DNA from: Pseudomonadota bacterium | GTDB lineage: Bacteria > Pseudomonadota > Gammaproteobacteria > Burkholderiales > Rhodocyclaceae | Assembly: GCA_021849505.1 (NCBI GenBank) | Contig: JAJZSW010000009.1 | Span: forward strand, 1-52,806 | Direction: 5' to 3' | DNA: 52,806 nucleotides | In this document: one piece after another, positions 43,083 through 50,444 of the stretch | Layout: every line of letters begins with the position of its first letter | How positions within the stretch are numbered: the first letter of the stretch is position 1 | Translations under genes and position numbers: made by a program | Notes under the pieces: model-generated | Databases searched by the model: none | Told to the model about the DNA's origin: nothing | The model's input: the letters and a program-made list of their open reading frames with translations, nothing else

Positions 43083-44242
43083 TGGCCATCGAAATCCGTT
43101 CCGCCCCGCACATCAAGACGCCCGTCAGCGTCGAGACGATCATGCGCCACGTCGTCTGGTCGCTGCTGCCGATCTGCGCCTTCTTCGTCTATCAGTACGG
43201 CCTCTCGGCGCTCGCCTCGATCCTCGTCGTCACCGGCAGCTGCCTCGCCGCCGAGCGCCTGTTCGCCGCCACCGGCACGCAGTCCGGCGACATCCGCGAC
43301 TGGTCGGCCGTGATCACCGGCCTGCTGCTCGCGCTTTCGCTGCCGCCCGCTTTCCCGCTCTGGATGGGTGCCGTGGCCGGCTTCGTGGCGATTGCATTGG
43401 GCAAGGCCCTGTTCGGCGGCATCGGTTTCAACGTCTTCAACCCGGCGCTGGTCGGCCGTGCCTTCGCGCAGGCCGCCTTCCCACAGGCGATCGCGAGCTA
43501 CTCGCCATCCTTCCTGCCCGGCCGCTTCACCGAGTTCGTGCCGACTTCGCTCGCCTGGCCCCTGATGCAGCCGGCCGACCTGATGCTTTGGCTGAAAGAC
43601 AAGCAGCTCGACGCGCTGGCCGCCGCGACGCCGCTGGCGAAGTGGAAGTTCGAGGGCGTGCTCGCCGGCGCCGAGGAACTGGTGACCTCGCTGTCCGGCC
43701 ACATGGCGGTGGGCCCGTCGCCGGCGCTGATCCTCGTCTGCGGCATCTACCTCGCCTTCCGCCGCTTCCTCGACTGGCGCATCCCGGCGGCCATCCTCGG
43801 CAGCGCCGGCCTGACGGCCTGGCTGCTGTTCGCGCTGAGCCCGGATCGCTTCCCGAACCCCTTCTTCATGTTGTTCTCGGGCGGCCTGATCCTCGGTGCG
43901 GTGTACATGGCGACCGACATGGCGACCTCGCCGGTGACGCCCAAGGGCATGTGGCTCTACGGCGGGCTGATCGGCCTGCTGACCGTGATCATCCGCTATT
44001 ACAGCGGCCTGCCCGAGGGCGTGATGTACGCGATCCTGCTCGCCAACGCGGCCACGCCGCTGATCGAGAAGGTGACGCAGCCGACGCCTTTCGGCAAGAG
44101 CGCGCTGGCGCGGCTTGGCCAGGCGAAGCGCGGCGCCTCCTATCCGCTGCACCCGGGCTACATTTCGCGCGAGGATGCCGGTGCCGTAACGCCCAAGAAG
44201 CGCTTCCTGCCCAACAAACCCAAGCATCCGCCCAAGGAATGA
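43082..44242 (+). CDS. rnfD: Electron transport complex subunit RnfD
   Basis: 386 residues from ATG 43082 (MAIEIRSAPHIKTPVSVETIM), with about nine or ten membrane helices. The expected covalent FMN site is Thr183 in LDALAAATPLAKWKF. It keeps the Asp and Ala-Thr of the ApbE recognition pattern (Dxx[ST]GAT) but has Ala-Ala where Ser-Gly is usual. RnfD forms part of the ion-translocating membrane core. Confidence 0.94.
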   Translation: MAIEIRSAPHIKTPVSVETIMRHVVWSLLPICAFFVYQYGLSALASILVVTGSCLAAERLFAATGTQSGDIRDWSAVITGLLLALSLPPAFPLWMGAVAGFVAIALGKALFGGIGFNVFNPALVGRAFAQAAFPQAIASYSPSFLPGRFTEFVPTSLAWPLMQPADLMLWLKDKQLDALAAATPLAKWKFEGVLAGAEELVTSLSGHMAVGPSPALILVCGIYLAFRRFLDWRIPAAILGSAGLTAWLLFALSPDRFPNPFFMLFSGGLILGAVYMATDMATSPVTPKGMWLYGGLIGLLTVIIRYYSGLPEGVMYAILLANAATPLIEKVTQPTPFGKSALARLGQAKRGASYPLHPGYISREDAGAVTPKKRFLPNKPKHPPKE

Positions 44243-44250
44243 GCTGCGGC

Positions 44251-44937
44251 ATGAACAATACCCAGACCCTGCCGCAAATGACGCCCGCCGTGGCGATGAT
44301 CCGCACGCTCGGGCTGATCGCCGCGCTGTGCGGCGTGATCATCGTCGCCGCCTACCAGGGCACCTACGATGCCGTGCAGGAGAACAAGCGCATCGCCGTG
44401 GAGCGCGCGGTGTTCAAGGTGGTGCCCGCCGCCAAGTCGATCGTCGAGTACTTTGCCCTGGCCGACGGCAAGCTTGAAAAAGTCGGCGCTGGCGAGACGG
44501 CACAATCCGGCGCCATCAAGTTCTACGCCGGCTACGACAAGGACGGCAGGCTCGTCGGTATCGCCGCCGAGGGCGCCGCGAAAGGCTATGCCGACACCGT
44601 GCGCATCCTGTTCGCCTGGGAACCCGCGACGCAGCAGGTTCCCGGCTTCGGCGTGGTGTCCTCGCGCGAGACCCCGGGCATCGGCGACAAGATCGTTCTC
44701 GACAAGAATTTTCTCGCCAACTTTCCGCTCGAAGCACGATTGCGGGCGGACGGCCAGGCGCTCGCCCACGAGATCCAGACCGTGAAGCACGGCAGCAAGG
44801 CGAATCCCTGGGAGATCGATGCCATCGCCGGCGCGACGATCACCTCGCGCGCCGTCGGCAAGGCGATCAACGACGCGGCGCAGATCCTGCTGCCGCGCAT
44901 CCGGCCGCATCTGGACACGCTGAAGGAAAAGCCATGA
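44251..44937 (+). CDS. rnfG: Electron transport complex subunit RnfG
   Basis: 228 residues from ATG 44251, with AAGGA 12 bases upstream. An ATG at 44239 overlapping the rnfD stop would add four residues. One membrane helix (about 17-38) is followed by a periplasmic FMN-binding domain. The flavinylation site is Thr in DAIAGATITSRAV. Near the middle, KVGAGETAQ is encoded by a copy of the dispersed repeat (44479-44503). The stop overlaps the rnfE start. Confidence 0.92.
   Translation: MNNTQTLPQMTPAVAMIRTLGLIAALCGVIIVAAYQGTYDAVQENKRIAVERAVFKVVPAAKSIVEYFALADGKLEKVGAGETAQSGAIKFYAGYDKDGRLVGIAAEGAAKGYADTVRILFAWEPATQQVPGFGVVSSRETPGIGDKIVLDKNFLANFPLEARLRADGQALAHEIQTVKHGSKANPWEIDAIAGATITSRAVGKAINDAAQILLPRIRPHLDTLKEKP
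44479..44503 (-). repeat. Dispersed 25-bp repeat inside rnfG
   Basis: A minus-strand copy with two differences. In the rnfG frame it encodes KVGAGETA. Confidence 0.82.
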
Positions 44938-45593
44938 GCATCGTCATGAGTGCCACGACGACCGACCGCTGGGACGAATTCATGGAGGGCGTCTGGCGGC
45001 AGAACCCGCTGTTCGTCATGGTGCTGGGCCTCTGCCCGGCGCTGGCGGTGACCGTCTCGGCGATCAACGCGCTGTCGATGGGGCTGGCCACCGCCTTCGT
45101 GCTGACCTGCTCGGCGCTGCTGGTGTCCCTGTTGCGCAGGATGATCCCGAAGGAGGTGCGCATCGCCACCTACATCGTCATCATCGCCACCTTCGTCACG
45201 GTGGTGGACTACCTGATCCAGGCCATCAGCCTCGCGCTCTACGACGCGCTCGGCGCCTTCATCCAGCTCATCGTCGTCAACTGCATGATCCTCGGCCGCG
45301 CCGAGGCGCATGCTTCGAAGAACCCGCCTGGCATCGCCGTCATCAACGCGCTGGGCATGAGCGCGGGTTTCGCCATCGGCCTGTTCGCACTCGGCGCGGT
45401 GCGCGAGATTCTCGGCGCCGGCACGCTGTTCGGCATTTCGCTGTTCGGCTCCGGTTTCCAGCCCTGGGTGGTGATGGTGCTGCCGCCGGGCGGCTTCTTC
45501 GTGTTGGGGATGTGGCTGCTGGTGTTCGCTGCCTGGGGGCGCTGGCGCCAACGTCGGCAGGCGCGGCAAGCGGAGGCGACGCGACATGCATGA
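44934..45593 (+). CDS. rnfE: Electron transport complex subunit RnfE
   Basis: 219 residues with six membrane helices. Typical motifs are NPLFVMVLGLCPALAVT, IQLIVVNCMILGRAEAHASKN and GAVREILGAGTLFG, each including family-conserved Cys residues that may bind the intramembrane iron-sulfur centre with RnfA. The basic, Arg-rich C-terminal tail overlaps rnfA by 8 bp. Confidence 0.95.
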   Translation: MSIVMSATTTDRWDEFMEGVWRQNPLFVMVLGLCPALAVTVSAINALSMGLATAFVLTCSALLVSLLRRMIPKEVRIATYIVIIATFVTVVDYLIQAISLALYDALGAFIQLIVVNCMILGRAEAHASKNPPGIAVINALGMSAGFAIGLFALGAVREILGAGTLFGISLFGSGFQPWVVMVLPPGGFFVLGMWLLVFAAWGRWRQRRQARQAEATRHA

Positions 45594-46164
45594 GTCCGCC
45601 GCCCAGGTCTTCATCAACGCCTTCCTCGCCAACAACTTCGTGCTGGCGATGTTCCTCGGGCTCTGCCCCTTCATCGGCGTCTCGGGCAAGCTCGAGACCG
45701 CCGCGCCGATGGGCGCCGCCACCACCTTCGTGATGCTGGTCGCGTCGCTGTGCGCCTACGGCCTCAACCTGCTGCTGGCCTATTTCAACCTGGAGTTCCT
45801 GCGCCTGATCGCCTACATCGTCATCATCGCCTCGGCCGTGCAACTCGTCGAGATGGTGCTGAAGAAGTACAGCCCGGGCCTGTTCCGTGCGCTCGGCATC
45901 TACCTGCCGCTGATCACCACCAACTGCGCGGTGCTCGGCGTTGCGCTGTTCCAGACCGCGCGCGAATACGACTTCGTGCAGTCGGTCACTTTCGCGGTCG
46001 GCGCGGGCGCGGGCTTCACGCTGGCGATCATCCTGATGGCCAGCGTGCGCGAGCGCCTGCAGTTGTCCGACGTACCGTCGGTGGCGCAGGGCGCGGCGCT
46101 CTCCTTCATGCTCGCCGGCATTCTTTCGCTCGCCTTCATGGGCTTCGCCGGCCTCGGCGGCTAG
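45586..46164 (+). CDS. rnfA: Electron transport complex subunit RnfA
   Basis: 192 residues with six membrane helices. The signatures are NNFVLAMFLGLCPFIGVS, YLPLITTNCAVLGVALF and SVRERLQLSDVP. It pairs with RnfE in the membrane core that moves ions. Order here is B-(oxidoreductase)-C-D-G-E-A, as in clostridial-type clusters (CDGEAB) with rnfB moved to the front. Confidence 0.95.
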   Translation: MHESAAQVFINAFLANNFVLAMFLGLCPFIGVSGKLETAAPMGAATTFVMLVASLCAYGLNLLLAYFNLEFLRLIAYIVIIASAVQLVEMVLKKYSPGLFRALGIYLPLITTNCAVLGVALFQTAREYDFVQSVTFAVGAGAGFTLAIILMASVRERLQLSDVPSVAQGAALSFMLAGILSLAFMGFAGLGG

Positions 46165-46172
46165 GACGCATT

Positions 46173-46361
46173 GTGGGCACCTATCTCGTCACCATTGGCC
46201 TGATATTCGCGCTTCTGCTCGCCGGCATCGCGGTCGATCGGCTGTATCGGGACTTTGCAGCACGTCATCCCCAGCTCGGGCCGTTCCGCAAGAACGATGG
46301 CGCGTGCGGCTGTTGCGCCGGCAAGTGCGGCGACGGCGATGCCGGCAGCTGCGGTCGTTAG
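46173..46361 (+). CDS. Small Cys-rich single-pass membrane protein at the end of the rnf operon
   Basis: 62 residues from GTG 46173, 8 bp after rnfA. One membrane helix (about 4-22, YLVTIGLIFALLLAGIAVDRL) is followed by a short tail with five Cys (GACGCCAGKCG...GSCGR). Layout and position resemble NqrM (DUF539), the Cys-rich factor needed to insert iron into the related Na+-NQR complex, but sequence identity is not obvious. A role in Rnf metal-centre assembly is inference. Its stop overlaps the end of the convergent sixA by 4 bp. Confidence 0.68.
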   Translation: MGTYLVTIGLIFALLLAGIAVDRLYRDFAARHPQLGPFRKNDGACGCCAGKCGDGDAGSCGR

Positions 46362-46822
46362 CGCAGCATCTCGGGATTCATCACCGCGCGCAGAACCGTC
46401 TGGTCGCGTCCCTCCCGACTGCGCCTGGAGAACCACCAGACAGCACCCTTCTTGACGCTCCAGTCGGCCTCGCTGCCTGCCAGCAACAACGCGGCGAGAC
46501 GGCCGAGCGTCGGTTGATGGCCGACGAGCAGCACCGCGCCGGAATGCTCCGGCCAGCTTGCCGCGGCGATCAGGTCGGCGGTGTCGGCGCCAAAGCCGAT
46601 TTTTGGTTCGACCTCGAAGGGCAGGGCCAGCACATGGGCGGTCTGCTGCGTGCTGCTGGCGGGGCTGACCAGGATGCGCGTCTTCTTCGGCAGGCGCGGC
46701 TTGAGCCATTTCGCCATCTCGTGCGCCTGCTTGTCGCCGCGCGCGGTCAGGCGGCGCTTGGCATCCGGCAGGTTGACGCCGCCTTCCTCGGCTTCGGCAT
46801 GACGCCACAGGATCAGGTCCAT
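46358..46822 (-). CDS. sixA: Phosphohistidine phosphatase SixA
   Basis: 154 residues. The histidine-phosphatase motif LILWRHAEAEEG at the N-terminus and the second catalytic His in LLVGHQPTLGRLAALLL are present. SixA removes phosphate from phosphohistidine proteins (HPt domains, PTS components). It is transcribed after the CYTH-CHAD gene on the same strand with 62 bp between, so they may be co-transcribed. Confidence 0.92.
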   Translation of the reverse strand: MDLILWRHAEAEEGGVNLPDAKRRLTARGDKQAHEMAKWLKPRLPKKTRILVSPASSTQQTAHVLALPFEVEPKIGFGADTADLIAAASWPEHSGAVLLVGHQPTLGRLAALLLAGSEADWSVKKGAVWWFSRRSREGRDQTVLRAVMNPEMLR

Positions 46823-46884
46823 TCCGCTTTCCGTTGTCTTTTATGGGGAGATGCAGCTTATCCCGGCGATGTTACGGGGAGATT

Positions 46885-48420
46885 TCAGGCCCGGAACCGC
46901 GGCAACTTCAGCTTGCCGAGGCGTTTGAGACCGCGCGGCACGGCAGCCAGGAGCTTCTGGTGGCGCGGGCCGTGCCAGCCGCCGATCAGGGTCACCGCCT
47001 CGCGCAGGCGCGGATCATCGCCGGCGCAATCCATCAGCAGCGCGCCGGCGTTGGCGAGATCGTTGATCTGCCCGAGCGCATCCTGCAATTCGGTCAAGTG
47101 TGCAAGCAGGCGCTGCATGGGCTTCTTCGCGGCGAGCGGCGCGAAGAATTCGAGCGCATAGCGCAAGCGCTTGATGCCGATGCGCAAGGCGTGCAAGGTT
47201 TCCGGCGCGTCGACATTGGCTTGTCCCGCGAGTGCAAGCGTCTTCTTGCGCAGCCGGCGCAGCTGGGCTGCCGCGAATTCGAGCAGGGAGGATGGTTCAT
47301 TCGGGGTTTCGGGTGCCGTCCCGCCAGAACCGACTTTGCCTTCGAGTCCGTGCAGCGTCGCGAGCGTTTGCAGCACGACTTCACCGTAATGCGGTGCCGC
47401 CAGCCGCTGCAGGGCATCCCGGCGGATGGCGAAGCGCCGTTCGGTGATGACGCCGACCAGCGCGGCAAGGCGGGGTTCGTCGGGCAGCGCGCGCAGCACG
47501 GGCGCGGCGATTTCCGCGAGCAGGACGTCGTAATCGCGCGCCGCGCCGAGCATCGCCATCAGGTCTTGCAGCGCCGGCAGCAATCGCGCGGCGAATCCTT
47601 CCGGCAGCAGCGGCGCGAACAGGCGCAGGGCCGCGCGCAGCCGCCGCACGGCGACGCGCATCTGGTGGATGTATTCCGGGTCGTCGCTGTTGATCGCACC
47701 GGCATGGTTGCGCTGCAGGTGGTCCAGGCAAGCCAGCGCGATGCTGCGGAAGGCTTCCACCGGCGTAGCGGTGGCGGCCAGCGGAATCGGCACGGCGCGG
47801 AATGGCGTGGCAGGAATCTGGCCGAACAACCGGTAGCCGCGATCGGCTTTCGAGAGCGGCGCCAGTACGAGCGGCGTACGCGCCGCGAGGGCCTGTGCGA
47901 GCGCGAAGAGTTCCGCGGGATCGCCTTCGAGCAGTTCGATTTCGACCTCGGAGATCGCTTCGCGCTGCCCGCCGGCCGCAATCCAGCCGCGGTCGAGCGC
48001 AAGCTCGATGCGCGTGCCGCGCACCAGTTCGAAGGTCCATGCGATGCGCTGGAAATTGGTTTCGAAGACGGGGGCGATGCGATTGACGATCTTGGGGCGT
48101 TCCAGCCATGCGCGCACTGTTTCTTCGTCGATCGCGGCGAAGTCGAAATGGCCGCCGTAGGGGGTTTCCCATTCCGGCCGGGCGGACAGGCCGCCGGCGC
48201 GGTTGCCTGCACACTTGACAGATTGCAGCCAGAATTTGCCCTGCGCCCGCAGGCGCAGGGCGATGCCGCGCTCGCGTAATGCCAACTCGGGGGTGTCGTA
48301 ATACAGGTTGGTCAGGCGGTAGGACTGCTTGTGCGTTGCCTGCCGCAGCAGCGGGTGACGCAGGAAAGCGCGTTGGGCGTCTTCCGGCAGCGCGAGCTTC
48401 AGTTCGATCTCTTCGGCCAT
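46885..48420 (-). CDS. CYTH-CHAD domain protein (polyphosphate-related)
   Basis: 511 residues. The N-terminal CYTH domain (about 1-205) begins MAEEIELKLALP, with the ExExK signature, and is followed by a CHAD helical domain (about 220-500) with conserved His and basic residues (YIHQMRVAVRRLRAALRLF; ALRIGIKRLRYALEFF). Such proteins act as triphosphatases or bind polyphosphate granules. In the middle of CHAD the stretch GKVGSGGTAPETPNEPS is encoded by a copy of the dispersed repeat (47313-47337) and probably adds a loop. Confidence 0.92.
   Translation of the reverse strand: MAEEIELKLALPEDAQRAFLRHPLLRQATHKQSYRLTNLYYDTPELALRERGIALRLRAQGKFWLQSVKCAGNRAGGLSARPEWETPYGGHFDFAAIDEETVRAWLERPKIVNRIAPVFETNFQRIAWTFELVRGTRIELALDRGWIAAGGQREAISEVEIELLEGDPAELFALAQALAARTPLVLAPLSKADRGYRLFGQIPATPFRAVPIPLAATATPVEAFRSIALACLDHLQRNHAGAINSDDPEYIHQMRVAVRRLRAALRLFAPLLPEGFAARLLPALQDLMAMLGAARDYDVLLAEIAAPVLRALPDEPRLAALVGVITERRFAIRRDALQRLAAPHYGEVVLQTLATLHGLEGKVGSGGTAPETPNEPSSLLEFAAAQLRRLRKKTLALAGQANVDAPETLHALRIGIKRLRYALEFFAPLAAKKPMQRLLAHLTELQDALGQINDLANAGALLMDCAGDDPRLREAVTLIGGWHGPRHQKLLAAVPRGLKRLGKLKLPRFRA
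47313..47337 (+). repeat. Dispersed 25-bp repeat inside the CYTH-CHAD gene
   Basis: Three differences from the consensus, antisense to the gene. It encodes KVGSGGTA in the CHAD domain. Confidence 0.82.
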
Positions 48421-48471
48421 GGCGAAACGATTCTAGGCCAGCCGGCGCGCGGAAATGTGACAATTGTCTGA

Positions 48472-49710
48472 CTATTCGTGCCGCAGCGCCTCGATCGGCG
48501 ACATGCGCGCGGCCTGGCGCGCCGGGTAGTAACCGAAGAAGATGCCGATCGCGGCGGCGAAGCTGACGGCCAGCAGGATCGCGGTGACCGACAGTTCGAT
48601 CGGCCAGCCCGCGAGTTGCCCGATCAGCTGCGCCCCGCCGATGCCGAGGGCGACGCCGATCAGGCCGCCGATCAGCGACAGCGTGATCGCTTCGATGAGG
48701 AACTGCTGCAGGATGTCGCGCGCGCGCGCCCCGACCGCACGGCGCAGGCCGATTTCGCGCGTCCGTTCGGTGACCGACACGAGCATGATGTTCATGATGC
48801 CGATGCCGCCGACCAGCAGGGACACGGAGGCCACCGACGCGAGCAGCAGCGCCATCACGCGCGAGGACTCCTCGCGCGTCTGGAGGATCTCGGTCATGTT
48901 GCGCAACATGAAGTCGTCGTCCTGGCCGGGCTGCAGGCGATGGCGCTGGCGCAGCAGCTCGCGTACCCGTTCCTCGGCGGCCTTGCTGTCGGCGCCGTCG
49001 CGCAGCTTGATCTGGATCGATCCCACCGAGCGCGACTTGGCCAGCGCTGTCGCGCCCAGGATGCGATTGCGCGCGGTGGTGATCGGCATCAGCAGCACGT
49101 CGTCGAGGTCGCTGCCGCCAGGGCTCTGGCCCTTCGCGGCGAGCACGCCGATGACGGTGAGCGGCACGGTGCGGATGCGCACCGTCTGGTCGATGGGGCT
49201 TTCGTCACCGAACAGGTTGGTCGCCACCGTGCGGCCGATGATCGCCACCTTGGCCGCGCCGTTGATCTCGGCCGGTTCGAAGAAGCGGCCCTCGGCGAGT
49301 CCCCATTCGCGCACGTCGAAGTAGTCGGGCGTGACGCCGTAGAAGGTGGTCGACCAGTTGCTGTTGCCAGCGACGATCTGGCCGCTGCCGCGCAGCGAAG
49401 GAGCGGCGCTGGCGACGTATTCCGGCAGCTCGCGCGCGATGGCGTAGGCATCATCCTCGCTGATCGTGTGCGTGGCGCCGGCGGCCGCGCGCGCGCCGGT
49501 GAAGGTCGGCGAGGCCGAGAACACCATCATCAGGTTGGCGCCGAGGCTCCTGATCTGCGCCTCCACCTGGGCGCGCGCGCCGCTGCCGACAGCGATCATG
49601 ATGATCACCGCCGCCACGCCGATGATGATGCCGAGCATGGTCAGCGCCGAGCGCAGCTTATTGACGCGCAGGGCCTTGAGGGCGATCAGCAGGGTGGCGA
49701 GGAAATTCAT
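48472..49710 (-). CDS. MacB-type ABC transporter permease
   Basis: 412 residues. Four membrane helices (about 20-45, 285-310, 340-360, 375-398) and a large periplasmic MacB_PCD domain form the FtsX/MacB topology. Signature regions are ALRVNKLRSALTMLGIIIGVAAVI and SVTERTREIGLRRAVGARARDI. Unlike E. coli MacB, the ATPase is a separate gene. The start overlaps the ATPase stop by 4 bp. Substrate is unknown (macrolides, peptides or lipids in relatives). Confidence 0.93.
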   Translation of the reverse strand: MNFLATLLIALKALRVNKLRSALTMLGIIIGVAAVIIMIAVGSGARAQVEAQIRSLGANLMMVFSASPTFTGARAAAGATHTISEDDAYAIARELPEYVASAAPSLRGSGQIVAGNSNWSTTFYGVTPDYFDVREWGLAEGRFFEPAEINGAAKVAIIGRTVATNLFGDESPIDQTVRIRTVPLTVIGVLAAKGQSPGGSDLDDVLLMPITTARNRILGATALAKSRSVGSIQIKLRDGADSKAAEERVRELLRQRHRLQPGQDDDFMLRNMTEILQTREESSRVMALLLASVASVSLLVGGIGIMNIMLVSVTERTREIGLRRAVGARARDILQQFLIEAITLSLIGGLIGVALGIGGAQLIGQLAGWPIELSVTAILLAVSFAAAIGIFFGYYPARQAARMSPIEALRHE

Positions 49711-50438
49711 CGCGCCGCCAATTCAGCCAGATCCGCCTCGGCATCGCGTCGCTCGTTCACCAGATCAGCCACCACCAGGCCGTCGCGGAACTGGATGATG
49801 CGGTCGGTATAGGCAGCGATATCGCGTTCATGGGTGACGACAACGACGGTGAGGCCTTCCCGGTTGAGCTGCTGCAACACGGCCATGATCTCGATGCCGG
49901 TGCGCGAGTCGAGCGCGCCGGTGGGTTCGTCGGCGAGTACCAGCGCCGGATCGCCGACCAGCGCGCGGGCGATGGCGACGCGCTGCTGCTGGCCGCCGGA
50001 CAGCTGCGCCGGGTGGTGATCCATGCGCTCGCCGAGGCCGACCTGGCACAGCCGCTGCGCCGCATGGGCACGCCGCTCGTCCGCCGTCTGGCCACGATAG
50101 AGCAGCGGCAGCGCGACGTTGTCGAGCGCCGAGGTGCGCGGCAGCAGGTTGAAATGCTGGAAGACGAAGCCGATGCGCCGGTTGCGCAGCGCCGCCAGCG
50201 CGTCGTCGGACAGGGACGACACCTCCTCGCCGGCCAGCCAGTAGCGTCCCCCGCTCGGCAGGTCGAGGCAGCCGAGCAGGTTCATGAAGGTCGACTTGCC
50301 CGAACCCGACGGCCCCATGACAGCGACGAAGCTGCCGCGCGCGATCTCCAGCGACACGCCGCGCAGTGCCGGTACATCGGTGTCGCCGAGCTGGTAATGC
50401 TTGGCGAGATTGTCGACACGAATCAGCGGCGCGGTCAT
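49707..50438 (-). CDS. MacB-type ABC transporter ATP-binding protein
   Basis: 243 residues. Walker A is GPSGSGKSTFMNLLG, the signature is LSGGQQQRVAIARAL and Walker B is LVLADEPTGALDSRTG. This is the LolD/MacB class that powers mechanotransmission to a periplasmic adaptor. It lies between the adaptor (6 bp away) and the permease in one operon. Confidence 0.95.
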   Translation of the reverse strand: MTAPLIRVDNLAKHYQLGDTDVPALRGVSLEIARGSFVAVMGPSGSGKSTFMNLLGCLDLPSGGRYWLAGEEVSSLSDDALAALRNRRIGFVFQHFNLLPRTSALDNVALPLLYRGQTADERRAHAAQRLCQVGLGERMDHHPAQLSGGQQQRVAIARALVGDPALVLADEPTGALDSRTGIEIMAVLQQLNREGLTVVVVTHERDIAAYTDRIIQFRDGLVVADLVNERRDAEADLAELAAR

Positions 50439-50444
50439 CGCGGC

